DNA from: Gordonia soli NBRC 108243
Lineage (GTDB): Bacteria > Actinomycetota > Actinomycetes > Mycobacteriales > Mycobacteriaceae
Assembly: GCF_000334455.1 (NCBI RefSeq)
Contig: NZ_BANX01000027.1
Location: forward strand, 1-32,389
Length of the DNA: 32,389 nucleotides
Direction of reading: 5' to 3'
Both the position numbers and the translations under genes were made by a program. Under the pieces are notes generated by a model that was not told the DNA's origin, searched no databases, and was given only the letters and a program-made list of their open reading frames with translations. Positions 14,983-26,035 of the stretch are shown here, piece by piece (position 1 is the stretch's first letter; each line of letters starts with the position of its first letter).

Positions 14983-16011
14983 TCAGTCCTGATCGTCGGA
15001 TGCGTCGGCGATCGAGCTGGTCGCCGACGACGTGGATTCGTTCTCTGTCGAGTCTGACCGGTCACGAGCCAGTTTGGCGAATCGCGGATCCGAGGAGAGT
15101 TCCTCGTCGAGGTCGTCGATGAGGTCGACATCCGGCAGCAGAGGAGCCAGGTCGGGCAGTTCGTCGAGCGAAGCGAGTCCGAGTCGCTCCAGGAACAGCT
15201 CCGTCGTCCCATAGGTCGTCGCAGTGGTCTGCGCGTCGGTCCCCACCTCGTTGATCAGGCCACGAGCGACCAGGGTCCGGATGACACCGTCGACGTTGAC
15301 GCCTCGGATGGCGCTCACGCGGGCGCGTGTGACCGGTTGTCGATAAGCGATCACGGCCAGGGTCTCCAGCGCTGCGCGAGTGAGCTTCGACCGCGCGCCG
15401 TCGAGGAGGAGACGTTCGACATACGGTGCGAAATCGGCACGGGTGTAGAACCGCCACCCGTCGCCGGCATAGCGGAGGTCGATGCCACTGTTGGCGTGGG
15501 TGAGCTCGACGCTGATCTGTTTGAGCATCGCGTGTACGCGCAACCGGTCCTGGTCCACCGCGGTGGCGAGTTCCTCGCTGCTCACCGGACTGTCGACGAC
15601 CAAGAGCACGGCTTCCAGTGCGGATCGGAGCTCGGCATCGTCGAGACGCATCGCCGACTCGGCGTCGATGGTGATCTGCTCGGCGGCGCTGGGGGTCGGC
15701 TGCAGGAACTCGTCGGCATCGTCCGGGTCGTCGTATTCGTCATAGGCGTCGCGGTCGACGTCGTCGAGATCAGTCGTGGCGGTGACTGCCGTGTCAGGAG
15801 CTGCCGCGTCGAGATCTTCGCTGCCGGGAACTCCCCCGTCGTGATCTTCCCGGTCGGGATCTTCCCGGTCGACGCCGTCGGCCGGCGTCGCGGTGTCGTC
15901 GATGCCCACCGCCACCGCCTCGACCAGTTCGGCCGCGGCCTCGGCGCCACCGGGCTCGGCAGACGTCTCATCGGTGTCGCCGGTGTCGTCGATCGGGTCC
16001 TGACCGCTCAT
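14983..16011 (-). CDS. scpB: Segregation and condensation protein ScpB
   Basis: A 342-aa subunit of the SMC-ScpA-ScpB condensin. The two winged-helix domains start at about residue 125 (LRSALEAVLLVVDSPVSSEELA) and continue through SKLTRAALETLAVIAYRQPVTRARVSAIRGVNVDGVIRTL, the family's most conserved block. About 110 acidic residues precede them, including the repeated DREDPDREDH. An acidic tail after the core (about 80 residues) is also long. The acidic extensions may be disordered and contact the basic surface of SMC or DNA; this is inference. The ATG at 16011 overlaps the scpA stop (ATGA), so the two subunits are co-translated. Confidence 0.95.
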   Translation of the reverse strand: MSGQDPIDDTGDTDETSAEPGGAEAAAELVEAVAVGIDDTATPADGVDREDPDREDHDGGVPGSEDLDAAAPDTAVTATTDLDDVDRDAYDEYDDPDDADEFLQPTPSAAEQITIDAESAMRLDDAELRSALEAVLLVVDSPVSSEELATAVDQDRLRVHAMLKQISVELTHANSGIDLRYAGDGWRFYTRADFAPYVERLLLDGARSKLTRAALETLAVIAYRQPVTRARVSAIRGVNVDGVIRTLVARGLINEVGTDAQTTATTYGTTELFLERLGLASLDELPDLAPLLPDVDLIDDLDEELSSDPRFAKLARDRSDSTENESTSSATSSIADASDDQD

Positions 16012-17036
16012 CCGTAATCCTCCGCCCGGTCGATGTCGACGTCGTCGACGTCCTTGTCTCCTGTCCAGCTCACCCGCAACTCCCCCAACGCCTCGGGCTG
16101 CTCGAAGGCGATCGCCTTCTCCCGGAACAACTCCAGGAGTCCGAGGAACCGACCGACCACCTCCAGCCCGTTCTCGCACTCGGCGACCAGTTCACCGAAG
16201 GTCAGGAACGGACGGGTCGTCGACGCCAACAGGCGCGCCATCCGACGAGCCTGCTCGGGCACCGACACCGTCGACGCATGCAGGTGGTCCAGGCCGACCG
16301 ACGGCGTCGGTCGGGGTGCGAGTGCCGCCGCGGCCACTTCCGCGAGTCCCATGGCATCGACCCCGAGCGACACCTCGGGCAGCAACTCCTCGAAGTGCTT
16401 CTCCAGCGACACTGCACGCGGATACCGTTGCAGGGCAGCGGCTTCGAGCTCACCAAACAGCGCGGCGACTTGTTTGTAGGCGCGGTATTGCAGCAGCCGC
16501 GCGAACAGCAGGTCGCGCGCCTCGAGCAATGCGAGGTCCTCGGGATCGTCGACCTCTCCCGAGGGCAGCAGCCGCGCGGCCTTCAGATCGAGCAGCGTCG
16601 CCGCTACGACCAAGAACTCGGTGGTCTGCTCCAGACCCATCTCCGGCCCGAGCTCTCGTGTGTAGGCGATGAAGTCGTCGGTGACCGAGTGCAGCGCGAC
16701 CTCGGTGACGTCGAGTCGATGCTGGCTGATGAGGTTGAGCAGAAGGTCGAACGGACCCTCGAAGTTCTTCAGCTTGACCTGGAACTTCGTCGGCAGGTCG
16801 GCACGACCATCGCCGTCCTGGGTGTCTGCACCGTCGGTGCCGTCACCGTGTGCGTGTCCGCCCTGTCCATCGACCGGCTGGTCGGCCTCGCTGGGCGCGT
16901 CAGAATCGACCGCGGCTGCACCACCATCGACCACCGGTGGCTCGACGACCTCATCGGTCGATCCGTCGGGTGACACCGATTCCGCTGTGTCTACACCTGG
17001 CTGCTCCGGGCCTGGTTCGTGTGGGCCGGTGCTCAT
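16008..17036 (-). CDS. scpA: Segregation and condensation protein ScpA (kleisin)
   Basis: A 342-aa kleisin that bridges the SMC heads. The N-terminal helical domain begins at about residue 85 (FQVKLKNFEGPFDLLLNLISQHRLDVTEVAL), the hallmark of ScpA. LVVAATLLDLKAARLLP follows. The C-terminal winged helix is near FLTFGELVAECENGLEVVGRFLGLLELFREKAIAFEQ. The first ~80 residues are a disordered Asp/Gly/Pro-rich extension. Start and stop both overlap their neighbours by four bases (parA upstream, scpB downstream), so ParA, ScpA and ScpB form a coupled chromosome-organisation unit. Confidence 0.96.
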   Translation of the reverse strand: MSTGPHEPGPEQPGVDTAESVSPDGSTDEVVEPPVVDGGAAAVDSDAPSEADQPVDGQGGHAHGDGTDGADTQDGDGRADLPTKFQVKLKNFEGPFDLLLNLISQHRLDVTEVALHSVTDDFIAYTRELGPEMGLEQTTEFLVVAATLLDLKAARLLPSGEVDDPEDLALLEARDLLFARLLQYRAYKQVAALFGELEAAALQRYPRAVSLEKHFEELLPEVSLGVDAMGLAEVAAAALAPRPTPSVGLDHLHASTVSVPEQARRMARLLASTTRPFLTFGELVAECENGLEVVGRFLGLLELFREKAIAFEQPEALGELRVSWTGDKDVDDVDIDRAEDYG

Positions 17037-17983
17037 GTCTGCCGAGTGGTGCGGGCGATGACCTCACGTGCCAACGCCCGGTACGCCTTCGCGCCGGCCG
17101 AGCGCGGAGCCCACGACGTGATCGGCTCCCCCGCCACGCTGGTCTCCGGGAACCGGACCGTGCGGCTGATCACGGTGTCGTAGACGGCCTCACCGAACAC
17201 CTCGACCACGCGTGCCATCACCTCACGCGAGTGCAGCGTGCGGGCATCGAACATGGTGACCAGGATTCCACCGAGGGTGAGCCGCGGATTCAGTCGGTCA
17301 CGCACCTTCTCGATGGTGTCGGTGAGCAGCGCGAGGCCGCGCAGGCTGAAGTACTCGCACTCCATCGGGATCACCACGGTGTCCGAGCAGGCGAGCGCGT
17401 TCACGGTGAGCAGGCCCAACGACGGTTGGCAGTCGATGAGGACGTAGTCGTAGCGGTCCGTGACCGGGTGCAGGGCACGTGCGAGAGCCTGCTCGCGCCC
17501 GACCTCGGTCACCAATTGGATCTCCGCCGCCGACAGGTCGATGTTGCTGGGCAGCAGGTCGAGTCCGTCGACGCGGGTGCGCATGAGGACGTCATCGGTG
17601 GATACCTGCGGCGGGACCAGTAGGTTGTAGACCGTGTTCTCGAGATCGTGGTGCGGCACGCCCAGGCCCGCCGACAGCGCCCCCTGCGGATCGAGGTCCA
17701 CCAGCAGGACGCGTCGACCGTATTCGGCCAGCGCCGCACCGAGATTGATGGTCGACGTGGTCTTGCCGACGCCACCCTTCTGGTTGCACACCGCGATCAC
17801 GGTCGCGGGACCGTGTCGGTCGAGCTGGGTGGGTTCGGGTACCGGCCGATAAGGCCGACCGGTTGGGCCGATGTCGCCGGTGGAGGCCTCGGGGCCGGAG
17901 TCCTCGTCGGCGGCGCCGGGTGAGACCGGGATCCGGTACTGATCGTCGCGGACGTCGGACCGGGGTGCCCTGGGGGTGCTCAC
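17033..17983 (-). CDS. parA: Orphan ParA/Soj-family ATPase
   Basis: A 316-aa deviant Walker-type ATPase. The P-loop with the signature lysine (KGGVGKTT) lies at about residues 69-76, followed by LLVDLDPQGALSAGLG (switch I) and YVLIDCQPSLGLLTVNAL (Walker B region). The first ~58 residues are a disordered extension. No ParB or parS is next to it; the M. tuberculosis homologue Rv1708 is likewise an orphan beside scpA. Its role is probably chromosome dynamics or positioning. It starts with GTG, preceded by AAGGGAG. The stop overlaps the scpA start. Confidence 0.9.
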   Translation of the reverse strand: MSTPRAPRSDVRDDQYRIPVSPGAADEDSGPEASTGDIGPTGRPYRPVPEPTQLDRHGPATVIAVCNQKGGVGKTTSTINLGAALAEYGRRVLLVDLDPQGALSAGLGVPHHDLENTVYNLLVPPQVSTDDVLMRTRVDGLDLLPSNIDLSAAEIQLVTEVGREQALARALHPVTDRYDYVLIDCQPSLGLLTVNALACSDTVVIPMECEYFSLRGLALLTDTIEKVRDRLNPRLTLGGILVTMFDARTLHSREVMARVVEVFGEAVYDTVISRTVRFPETSVAGEPITSWAPRSAGAKAYRALAREVIARTTRQT

Positions 17984-18162
17984 CTGCCGCCGCTCCCTTC
18001 TGCCTCTGTCCTCGACATCTTCTGCGACCTGGGTGCCGCGGCGACCGAACTCGGCCGCGATCCGACCATCAAGCCGTCGATCCGATCACCACAGACTAGT
18101 GCGTCGTCGGCCGTCCACGACGGTGCACCGCCGGGCGCGCGGCGCCGTGTCGGCCGGGGGCG

Positions 18163-19080
18163 TCATCGCGCACGTGGATGCGCGGTCGCATACACCTCAC
18201 GCATCGTGTTGACCGTCACCAGGGTGTAGATCTGCGTCGTGGTCACCGACGCATGCCCCAGCAGCTCCTGCACCACCCGGACGTCGGCGCCACCGTCGAG
18301 GAGATGGGTGGCGAAGCTGTGCCGGAGGGTGTGCGGTGACACCGACTTGTCGAGCCCGGCCCGCTGCGCAGCCGTCACCAGCACCGACCACGCACTCTGG
18401 CGGGACAGTCGGCCGCCGCGTGCGTTCAAGAACAGGGCAGGCGTGCCTCGGGCGACGAGCGCCGGACGTCCTCGGACGAGGTAGGCGTCGATCGCTGAGA
18501 GCGCCGGACCACCGACCGGCACCAGGCGTTCTTTTCCGCCTTTGCCCCGCAGGTGTACCGCTCCCGATTCGGTGTCGAGATCGTCCAGATCGAGCGAGAT
18601 CGCCTCGGAGATGCGGGCGCCGCAGCTGTAGAGCAGTTCGAGGAGCGCACGGTCGCGCAGCGCACGCGGGTGGTCCTCGACGCCGGCGGATTCCAGGATC
18701 GCGACCACCTCGTCGATCGGCAGCGATTTCGGCAGCCGACGCGCGGCCTTCGGTGGCGACACCGCATGTGCGACATCGCCCGCCACGGCACCTTCTGCAG
18801 CGGCGAAGCGATGGAAACCACGTGTCGCGACGAGCGTGCGCGCCACCGAACTGTCGGCGAGTGGGGAGATCCCGGCGTCCGGATCACCACGCCGCAGCTG
18901 CACCAGGAACTCTCGGACGTCCTCTTCGCGGACCTCTGCCAACTCGCCGATCCCCCGCCGCTCGAGATACTCGCGGTATCGGTTCAGATCACGGGCGTAG
19001 GACGCGATCGTGTTGGCCGCCGAACCGCGTTCCACGGTCAGGTGGTCGAGGTATCGGGTGACCAGGTCCGCGGTGCTCAT
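18163..19080 (-). CDS. xerD: Site-specific tyrosine recombinase XerD
   Basis: A 305-aa recombinase, the normal length of XerD, that with XerC resolves chromosome dimers at dif. The N-terminal core-binding domain starts [30 protein letters not shown]. The catalytic domain has Arg in [17 protein letters not shown], Lys in [49 protein letters not shown] with His, Arg, His and nucleophile Tyr. The ATG at 19080 is 8 bases after the NUDIX stop; longer frames upstream overlap the NUDIX gene. It is a housekeeping gene, unrelated to the integrase remnant at 9152-9901. A 179-bp gap separates it from parA, probably holding the parA promoter. Confidence 0.95.
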   Translation of the reverse strand: MSTADLVTRYLDHLTVERGSAANTIASYARDLNRYREYLERRGIGELAEVREEDVREFLVQLRRGDPDAGISPLADSSVARTLVATRGFHRFAAAEGAVAGDVAHAVSPPKAARRLPKSLPIDEVVAILESAGVEDHPRALRDRALLELLYSCGARISEAISLDLDDLDTESGAVHLRGKGGKERLVPVGGPALSAIDAYLVRGRPALVARGTPALFLNARGGRLSRQSAWSVLVTAAQRAGLDKSVSPHTLRHSFATHLLDGGADVRVVQELLGHASVTTTQIYTLVTVNTMREVYATAHPRAR

Positions 19081-19088
19081 CCTGGGTC

Positions 19089-21511
<2,423 letters not shown>

Positions 21512-21586
21512 CTACGGGACTCCACGGTAACACCACAGCGCTTCTCGTCGCGCCGCCACACCGGCACGACGACGAATGCGGGGTAT

Positions 21587-21619
21587 GTCACGTCGGTCGC
21601 GGGGTGCGACCGACGTGAC
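21587..21619 (-). terminator. Perfect 14-bp hairpin between mctB and pyrG
   Basis: GTCACGTCGGTCGC (21587-21600) and GCGACCGACGTGAC (21606-21619) pair perfectly around GGGGT. It starts 16 bases after the mctB stop. There is no T-run. It most likely ends the steA-mctB transcript and isolates pyrG. Confidence 0.65.
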
Positions 21620-21635
21620 CGCGCTCGGCGACCGA

Positions 21636-22571
21636 TCAGGCCGCGGGACGGCCGCCGGTGCCGACCGTGATGGCGCGGGCACCCACGCCGGTGCCATAGG
21701 CGCCGGTGCGACCGGCTGATTCCTCGACCATCGTCAGGACGGTGGTGATCCGGCCGGTCTGCTGGTCGACGTTGTCGACGGTGGAGATCGCGTTGCCCAA
21801 CCCCGGGTCGGAGCGGACGACGGCGATCGGAGATCCGCCGTCGGCAGATCCGGTACGGCCGACCAGCGTGCCGCCCTGCGCCCGTGCGGCCATCGCCGCA
21901 CCGAGGCGGGCGGTCAACTGCCCCTGTCCCCCGGAATCCTTGCCGAGTGGACCTCCGGTGACCACGACGACGAGATCGGCTGCCGAGATCGCGTTGTCGG
22001 TGTAGCTGATGAACCCGCCGTCGCGCAGCGTCGACAAGCCGGTCCGGACGTCGCCCGTCGAGACAGCCGGGCGGCCGGAGCGGTGCAGCAACAACGACCC
22101 CAGCAGATCGCCGACGCGCCCGCCGGAGTCGGTGAGTTCGGGTCGCAGCGTCGCGCCCGGCGGGATGGTCTGGTCGACGATGCTGCGCAACCGCTCGGCG
22201 TCGTCGTCACGCACCAACACGTCGGTGAGGCCGATCTGGCCGGCGAAACGTGCGCCGGCCGACGACAGTGACTCCTTGACGCCGTCGACGTCGGATTGCG
22301 CTGCGCCGGGGGCTGTCACGACCAGGACGGAGTGATCGTCGAGGGTGTTGGCGATCAGACGCGGCGCGACCGCGGCATCGAAGCTGTTGGCAGCGTTCAC
22401 CTGGCCGTTGAGCTGATCGCGTTCCTTCTCGAGGTCACCGATCCGGTCTCGGCTGGTACCGGTCGCCGAGTTGACCCGGTCACCGATGAAACCCGAGCCG
22501 AGGAACAGTCCGACCACCAGGGCGAGGAAGACCGCGACCAGGGAGACGGCGTGCTGGCGAAGAGAGATCAT
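21636..22571 (-). CDS. MctB/SteB-family envelope protein (copper transporter MctB annotation)
   Basis: A 311-aa protein with one N-terminal membrane segment (residues ~6-28, HAVSLVAVFLALVVGLFLGSGF), then a coiled coil (RIGDLEKERDQLNGQV) and a large extracytoplasmic domain ending in the Gly-rich ITVGTGGR. It matches M. tuberculosis Rv1698, described as MctB, needed for copper tolerance, and Corynebacterium SteB, which works with SteA in cell separation. Three bases separate it from steA, so the pair is one unit. I cannot decide between the two described roles from sequence; the single helix and coiled coil fit a scaffold better than a classical channel. Confidence 0.9.
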   Translation of the reverse strand: MISLRQHAVSLVAVFLALVVGLFLGSGFIGDRVNSATGTSRDRIGDLEKERDQLNGQVNAANSFDAAVAPRLIANTLDDHSVLVVTAPGAAQSDVDGVKESLSSAGARFAGQIGLTDVLVRDDDAERLRSIVDQTIPPGATLRPELTDSGGRVGDLLGSLLLHRSGRPAVSTGDVRTGLSTLRDGGFISYTDNAISAADLVVVVTGGPLGKDSGGQGQLTARLGAAMAARAQGGTLVGRTGSADGGSPIAVVRSDPGLGNAISTVDNVDQQTGRITTVLTMVEESAGRTGAYGTGVGARAITVGTGGRPAA

Positions 22572-22574
22572 CGG

Positions 22575-23771
22575 TTACCGGTTCCAGACCTCGCGGGCCC
22601 ACTCCTCGAGCCGATCCCACTGTGCGACAGCCCAATCGGCGACATCGGGGCCCATGTTCGAGAGCAGCACCGCGGCGATGATCGCAACGAGGGCGGCGAG
22701 CACCACGCAGGCGATCGCCGCACCCGAGACACGGCTGCGGTAGAGCGTCGCGACGGCCTTGGCGTCGACCAGCTTCGGCCCGACCTTGAGGCGGGTGAGG
22801 AAGGTCGACGGCGCGCCTTCACGACGCGAACGGTCGAAGAAGTCGTCCAACGTGCCCGCGTAACCGACGGTGACGATCAGGTCGGCGCCGTGGTAGTCGG
22901 TGAGGAGCAGGGCCAGATCCGCAGCGGAGCCGGCGGCCGGGAAGGTGGTCGCACCGATCCCGAGGTCCTGGATGCGCTCCAGGCCGGGTGCGTGGCCGTC
23001 GGTGTCTGCGGGCAGGACGACCTGCGCGCCGCTCTTCAGCGTGGCGGTCTTCATCTCGTCCGGATCGCCGACGATCAGCGCCGGTCGGTACCCCGCTTTG
23101 ATCAGGACGTCGGCGCCTTCACCGACACCGACCAGCACCGGCGAGTACTCCTTGATGAAGGGCTTGAGGGCTCGCAGGTCCGACGCGCGGTCGGGACCGT
23201 CGGCGACGATCACCACATGCTTGCCGGCCAGCGGGATGTCCACCTCCGGCACTCCGACGCCGTCGATGAGCAGCGGGGACTCACTACGGATGAACTCGAT
23301 GGTGTTGCCCGAGAACGCTTCGAGGTGGTCGACCAGGCCGGTCTTCGCCTCGATCATGAGGTCGGCGACGTCGCTCTCGTCGAGTTCCTCCCCCTTGGCG
23401 AGTCGACGGTCGCCGATGAAGAGGCGGTCGTTGTCGACGCGCAGCTTGGCGCCGTCCTTGACCCGCTTGAAGACCTCGGTGCCGACGTTGTCGAGGACGA
23501 CGATGCCGGACGCGACCAGCACCTCGGGGCCGAGGTTGGGGTAGCGCCCGGAGATGGACGACGACGCGTTGACGACTGCGACGACGTTGGCCTCGACGAG
23601 CGCGTCGGCGGTCACCCGGTCGAGGTCGACCTCGTCGAGGATGGCGATGTCGCCGGGTCCGACGCGTTCCAGCAGACGTTTGGTGTTCTTGTCGATCCTG
23701 GCGATCCCGGTGACACCGGGAAGTTCATCGGTGGTGCGCGCGAGCAGGGCAGGCATCTTCATGACGCCCAT
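22575..23771 (-). CDS. steA: SteA, putative cytokinetic ring protein
   Basis: A 398-aa protein matching M. tuberculosis Rv1697 and Corynebacterium SteA. The N-terminal domain carries ALVEANVVAVVNASSSISGRYPNLGPEVL. The middle has HLEAFSGNTIEFIRSESPLLIDG, and GYRPALIVGDPDEM resembles the substrate loop of thiamine pyrophosphokinase-like proteins. A single membrane helix lies near residues 352-372 (AIACVVLAALVAIIAAVLL), followed by a Trp-rich amphipathic tail. In corynebacteria SteA and SteB localise to the division site and affect peptidoglycan hydrolysis by the RipC pathway. The start is preceded by a 97-bp gap that holds a palindrome. Confidence 0.92.
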   Translation of the reverse strand: MGVMKMPALLARTTDELPGVTGIARIDKNTKRLLERVGPGDIAILDEVDLDRVTADALVEANVVAVVNASSSISGRYPNLGPEVLVASGIVVLDNVGTEVFKRVKDGAKLRVDNDRLFIGDRRLAKGEELDESDVADLMIEAKTGLVDHLEAFSGNTIEFIRSESPLLIDGVGVPEVDIPLAGKHVVIVADGPDRASDLRALKPFIKEYSPVLVGVGEGADVLIKAGYRPALIVGDPDEMKTATLKSGAQVVLPADTDGHAPGLERIQDLGIGATTFPAAGSAADLALLLTDYHGADLIVTVGYAGTLDDFFDRSRREGAPSTFLTRLKVGPKLVDAKAVATLYRSRVSGAAIACVVLAALVAIIAAVLLSNMGPDVADWAVAQWDRLEEWAREVWNR

Positions 23772-23826
23772 GATCGGCAGAGATCACCGTCGAACCGGGG
23801 AGGCGCGCCGTAACAAATACAACTTT

Positions 23827-23842
23827 TGTCACACGAGTAACA
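23827..23842. promoter_or_regulatory. Near-palindrome upstream of steA
   Basis: TGTCACACGAGTAACA is a 6-4-6 inverted repeat with one mismatched pair. It lies 56 bases before the steA start, in a short AT-richer gap. The half-sites resemble CRP/GlxR-type boxes, but the centre does not match well, so the regulator is unknown. Confidence 0.3.
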
Positions 23843-23868
23843 GCTGTCCCACGCGGATTCGTGCTGTG

Positions 23869-24648
23869 TCAGTTCTCGGAGTCGGCCGAATCCGTCTGTC
23901 GCGCTGCGGGATAGGTGACCTCGTCGACCTCGACCTCTTCGCGGCGGACCTGGCCGGTCACACGCTCGGTTCGCTGGATGCGATCCTTGCCGAGTTCGAC
24001 CTGGCCCACGACGCGCACACGCTTGCTGACCTCGACCTCTTCGCTGCGGAGCTCGATCTCGAAGCTGGACTCCTCGAAGAGGTGCTCGGTGTCGAGCTCG
24101 CGGTCGAGATCGGTGCGGGTGACGCGCACCTTCTCGTCGAACACGTCGACGTCCAGCGCACTGTCGTCGACCACGACCTTCTTCCGGACCCGGACGACGC
24201 CCGTCGCGACCTCGCGCTTCGCGGCGACGAGGTCCTCCGAGTGCAGGTCGATGACGTGTGTCGGGTCCGAGGTCGACGTGGCGGCCGGCGCCTCCTCGTC
24301 GTCTCCCTCGACGGTCCCGTCGATGACGTTGGCACCGTTGGTCGAGCTGGTGGTGACGTCGGTGGTCACCTGCGGTCCGGCAACCTGCGGCTCGGGTGCC
24401 ACGGCGGCGGAACCCTCGTGGTTCCAGCGGCCGGACAGGATCCAGTCGGCATCCTGGTCGAGTCGGACGAAGTCGGGCTCGAACCCGGCAACGCCTCGCT
24501 CGGACACCAGCATGCGGCCGCCGTTGTTGCGGACCCCGACGATCAGATTGTCGCCGTCACTCGCGAGAACTGTGCCGACCTCGGCACCGTCCCGCGCCAC
24601 GACGGGTGTCCCGACCTTGATGTCGTACCCGGCGAACGTCACTACCAT
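23869..24648 (-). CDS. PRC-barrel-like/DUF2382 stress protein A
   Basis: A 259-aa soluble protein. Residues 1-75 form a small beta-rich domain (FAGYDIKVGTPVVARDGAEVGTV, then VSERGVAGFEPDFVRL) resembling a PRC barrel. A Thr/Ala/Asp linker follows. Residues ~133-245 match DUF2382 (YsnF/AvaK type): alternating charged strands such as LVAAKREVATGVVRVRKKVVVDD, FDEKVRVTRTDLDRELD and VTGQVRREEVEVDEV. DUF2382 proteins are linked to general stress, but their biochemical role is unknown. I chose the ATG at 24648, preceded by a GGGGAGAAGAAGAG purine run; 12 more residues are possible. It is not present at this position in the M. tuberculosis gene order. Confidence 0.82.
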   Translation of the reverse strand: MVVTFAGYDIKVGTPVVARDGAEVGTVLASDGDNLIVGVRNNGGRMLVSERGVAGFEPDFVRLDQDADWILSGRWNHEGSAAVAPEPQVAGPQVTTDVTTSSTNGANVIDGTVEGDDEEAPAATSTSDPTHVIDLHSEDLVAAKREVATGVVRVRKKVVVDDSALDVDVFDEKVRVTRTDLDRELDTEHLFEESSFEIELRSEEVEVSKRVRVVGQVELGKDRIQRTERVTGQVRREEVEVDEVTYPAARQTDSADSEN

Positions 24649-24741
24649 CTCTTCTTCTCCCCTTGATTTGTGCTTCTCCCCCACCCTGACGGCGTCCCGC
24701 CTCCACGGGATCTGTTGGGCCGTCCATGCGGTCGGTGCCGC

Positions 24742-25971
24742 TCAGTCACTTCGGCGGTGCCGTCCGAGTCGCTCGGCCGACGCCCCTTCCTCGTCGCCCG
24801 CGCTCGGCGGAGCCGATCGATCGGGCTCGGCTTCCGGCGCACGCCGGCGTACCCGCGGCGCATCGGATGCCGACGGCGCCTGGGGAGTCCGTGCCTGCGC
24901 GACGCTGCTCGGGTCGATACGCAGCGGCATCGTGTCGGTGACGTCGGCGACATCGGGAGCGGCGCGGCGCGCAGCAGTCGTACCCCGGTCGGGCCCTGCC
25001 GTGCCGGCTCCGCTCTGGTCGGACGCACCACTCTGGTCCGACGCCGTGGCCCGGTCCGACGCCGTGGCCCGGTCCGACGCCGTGGCCCGCTCGGACGCGG
25101 TGTCGCCAGATGGCGCCGGGGCGGAGGTCATCGCATCGGCTTGGCCGGCATCCGGTGCCGACCACTCGGACCGGCCGTCGTCGGGATCGCTGACCTCGAC
25201 CCGTTCCTTGCGGACGGTGCCGGGGATGTCGACCTGCTCGACCGTGGACTGACGGGTGATGCGGACCTCTTCACGCACCACGAGCCGCCGGGTGACGACG
25301 AGTTCCTCCTCGACGACCGGGACCACGTAGGTCTCGCCCTCCCAGTATGGGGCGGGCACCTCCTCGACGGTCCGTTCGACGGTCCGACGCTCGATCGTCG
25401 CGTGCTCGCGGGTAACCGCCACGGACAACTCCTCGGGTTCGGTCACGACGCTCTTGCGTACGACGACGCTGCGTCGCTTCTCGTGGACTGTGGGCTCGAG
25501 GTACTCCTCGTGCAGCGTCACGGCGATGGTGTCGTCCGTGTCCGGTGGCGACGAGGAACGTGCGGGTGCTTGCTGGTGCCCGACCTCTGGTTGAGGCTCC
25601 GGGACGTCCGCCGCGGCGCTCGGGCGGTGACGATCGGCGCGCCCTGCCCCTCGCTGTCGGGCGTCGGCGGTGCCAGCTTCGTGGGTGCCAGCGTCGTCGG
25701 TGCCGGTGCCGGTGCCGGTGCCGGTGCCGGTGCCGGTGCCAGCGTCGACGGTGCCGGCGTCGACGTCGCCGGTGCCGGTGTCGAAATCGGGTTCGCGGTG
25801 ACCGGGCGCACGCGGATCACGCTCGGCGGGCGGCTCCGCCAACAGCATGTGGCGTGCCGCGTGGCGTCCCCCGGGCTGGTCGACAAGGGGCCAGGATGCG
25901 GGAGGGCGGGCGACCGAGTGGCCGTTACGCGGGCGCGCGTCATCGCTGTAGGTCCCATGCGGTTCACGCAT
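24742..25971 (-). CDS. DUF2382 stress protein B with low-complexity arms
   Basis: A 409-aa protein with one folded region. DUF2382 lies at about residues 150-262: IAVTLHEEYLEPTVHEKRRSVVVRKSVV, EELSVAVTREHATIERRTVERTV, then YVVPVVEEELVVTRRLVVREEVRITRQ. The N-terminal 150 residues are low complexity, with an uninterrupted Gly-Thr run near residues 78-91. The C-terminal ~145 residues contain repeated DRATAS and end in Arg/Ser-rich sequence. GGGAGAGA lies just before the ATG at 25971. It lacks the PRC-like domain of its neighbour, 93 bases downstream; the two may form a functional pair. Both run in the same direction as recN and steA. Confidence 0.78.
   Translation of the reverse strand: MREPHGTYSDDARPRNGHSVARPPASWPLVDQPGGRHAARHMLLAEPPAERDPRAPGHREPDFDTGTGDVDAGTVDAGTGTGTGTGTGTGTDDAGTHEAGTADARQRGAGRADRHRPSAAADVPEPQPEVGHQQAPARSSSPPDTDDTIAVTLHEEYLEPTVHEKRRSVVVRKSVVTEPEELSVAVTREHATIERRTVERTVEEVPAPYWEGETYVVPVVEEELVVTRRLVVREEVRITRQSTVEQVDIPGTVRKERVEVSDPDDGRSEWSAPDAGQADAMTSAPAPSGDTASERATASDRATASDRATASDQSGASDQSGAGTAGPDRGTTAARRAAPDVADVTDTMPLRIDPSSVAQARTPQAPSASDAPRVRRRAPEAEPDRSAPPSAGDEEGASAERLGRHRRSD
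25017..25088. repeat. 18-bp tandem repeat in the DUF2382 gene tail
   Basis: Three identical units (25035-25052, 25053-25070, 25071-25088; GGTCCGACGCCGTGGCCC) are preceded by a diverged one at 25017-25034. They encode repeated DRATAS hexapeptides. Copy number is likely to vary between strains without frameshift. Confidence 0.8.
25699..25740. repeat. Seven copies of GGTGCC hexanucleotide
   Basis: A perfect 42-bp microsatellite in the DUF2382 gene encodes alternating Gly and Thr on the minus strand. The 6-bp period keeps the frame, so length changes would alter linker length and not switch expression. Confidence 0.9.
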
Positions 25972-26035
25972 GTCTCTCCCCCAACGTCACTCTCGACCCG
26001 CGTGCGGTCCCCCGGACCGTTGTCGCCGCGTCGCG

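Noticed and set aside
17033..17983. A complete parAB partition system
   Set aside because: No ParB gene or parS-like palindrome nearby; the ParA is an orphan as in related genomes.
22296..23813. 505-codon plus-strand frame opposite steA and mctB
   Set aside because: Shadow frame; both minus-strand proteins match known families.
25699..25740. Phase-variable on/off switch by the GGTGCC repeat
   Set aside because: The 6-bp unit cannot change the reading frame.
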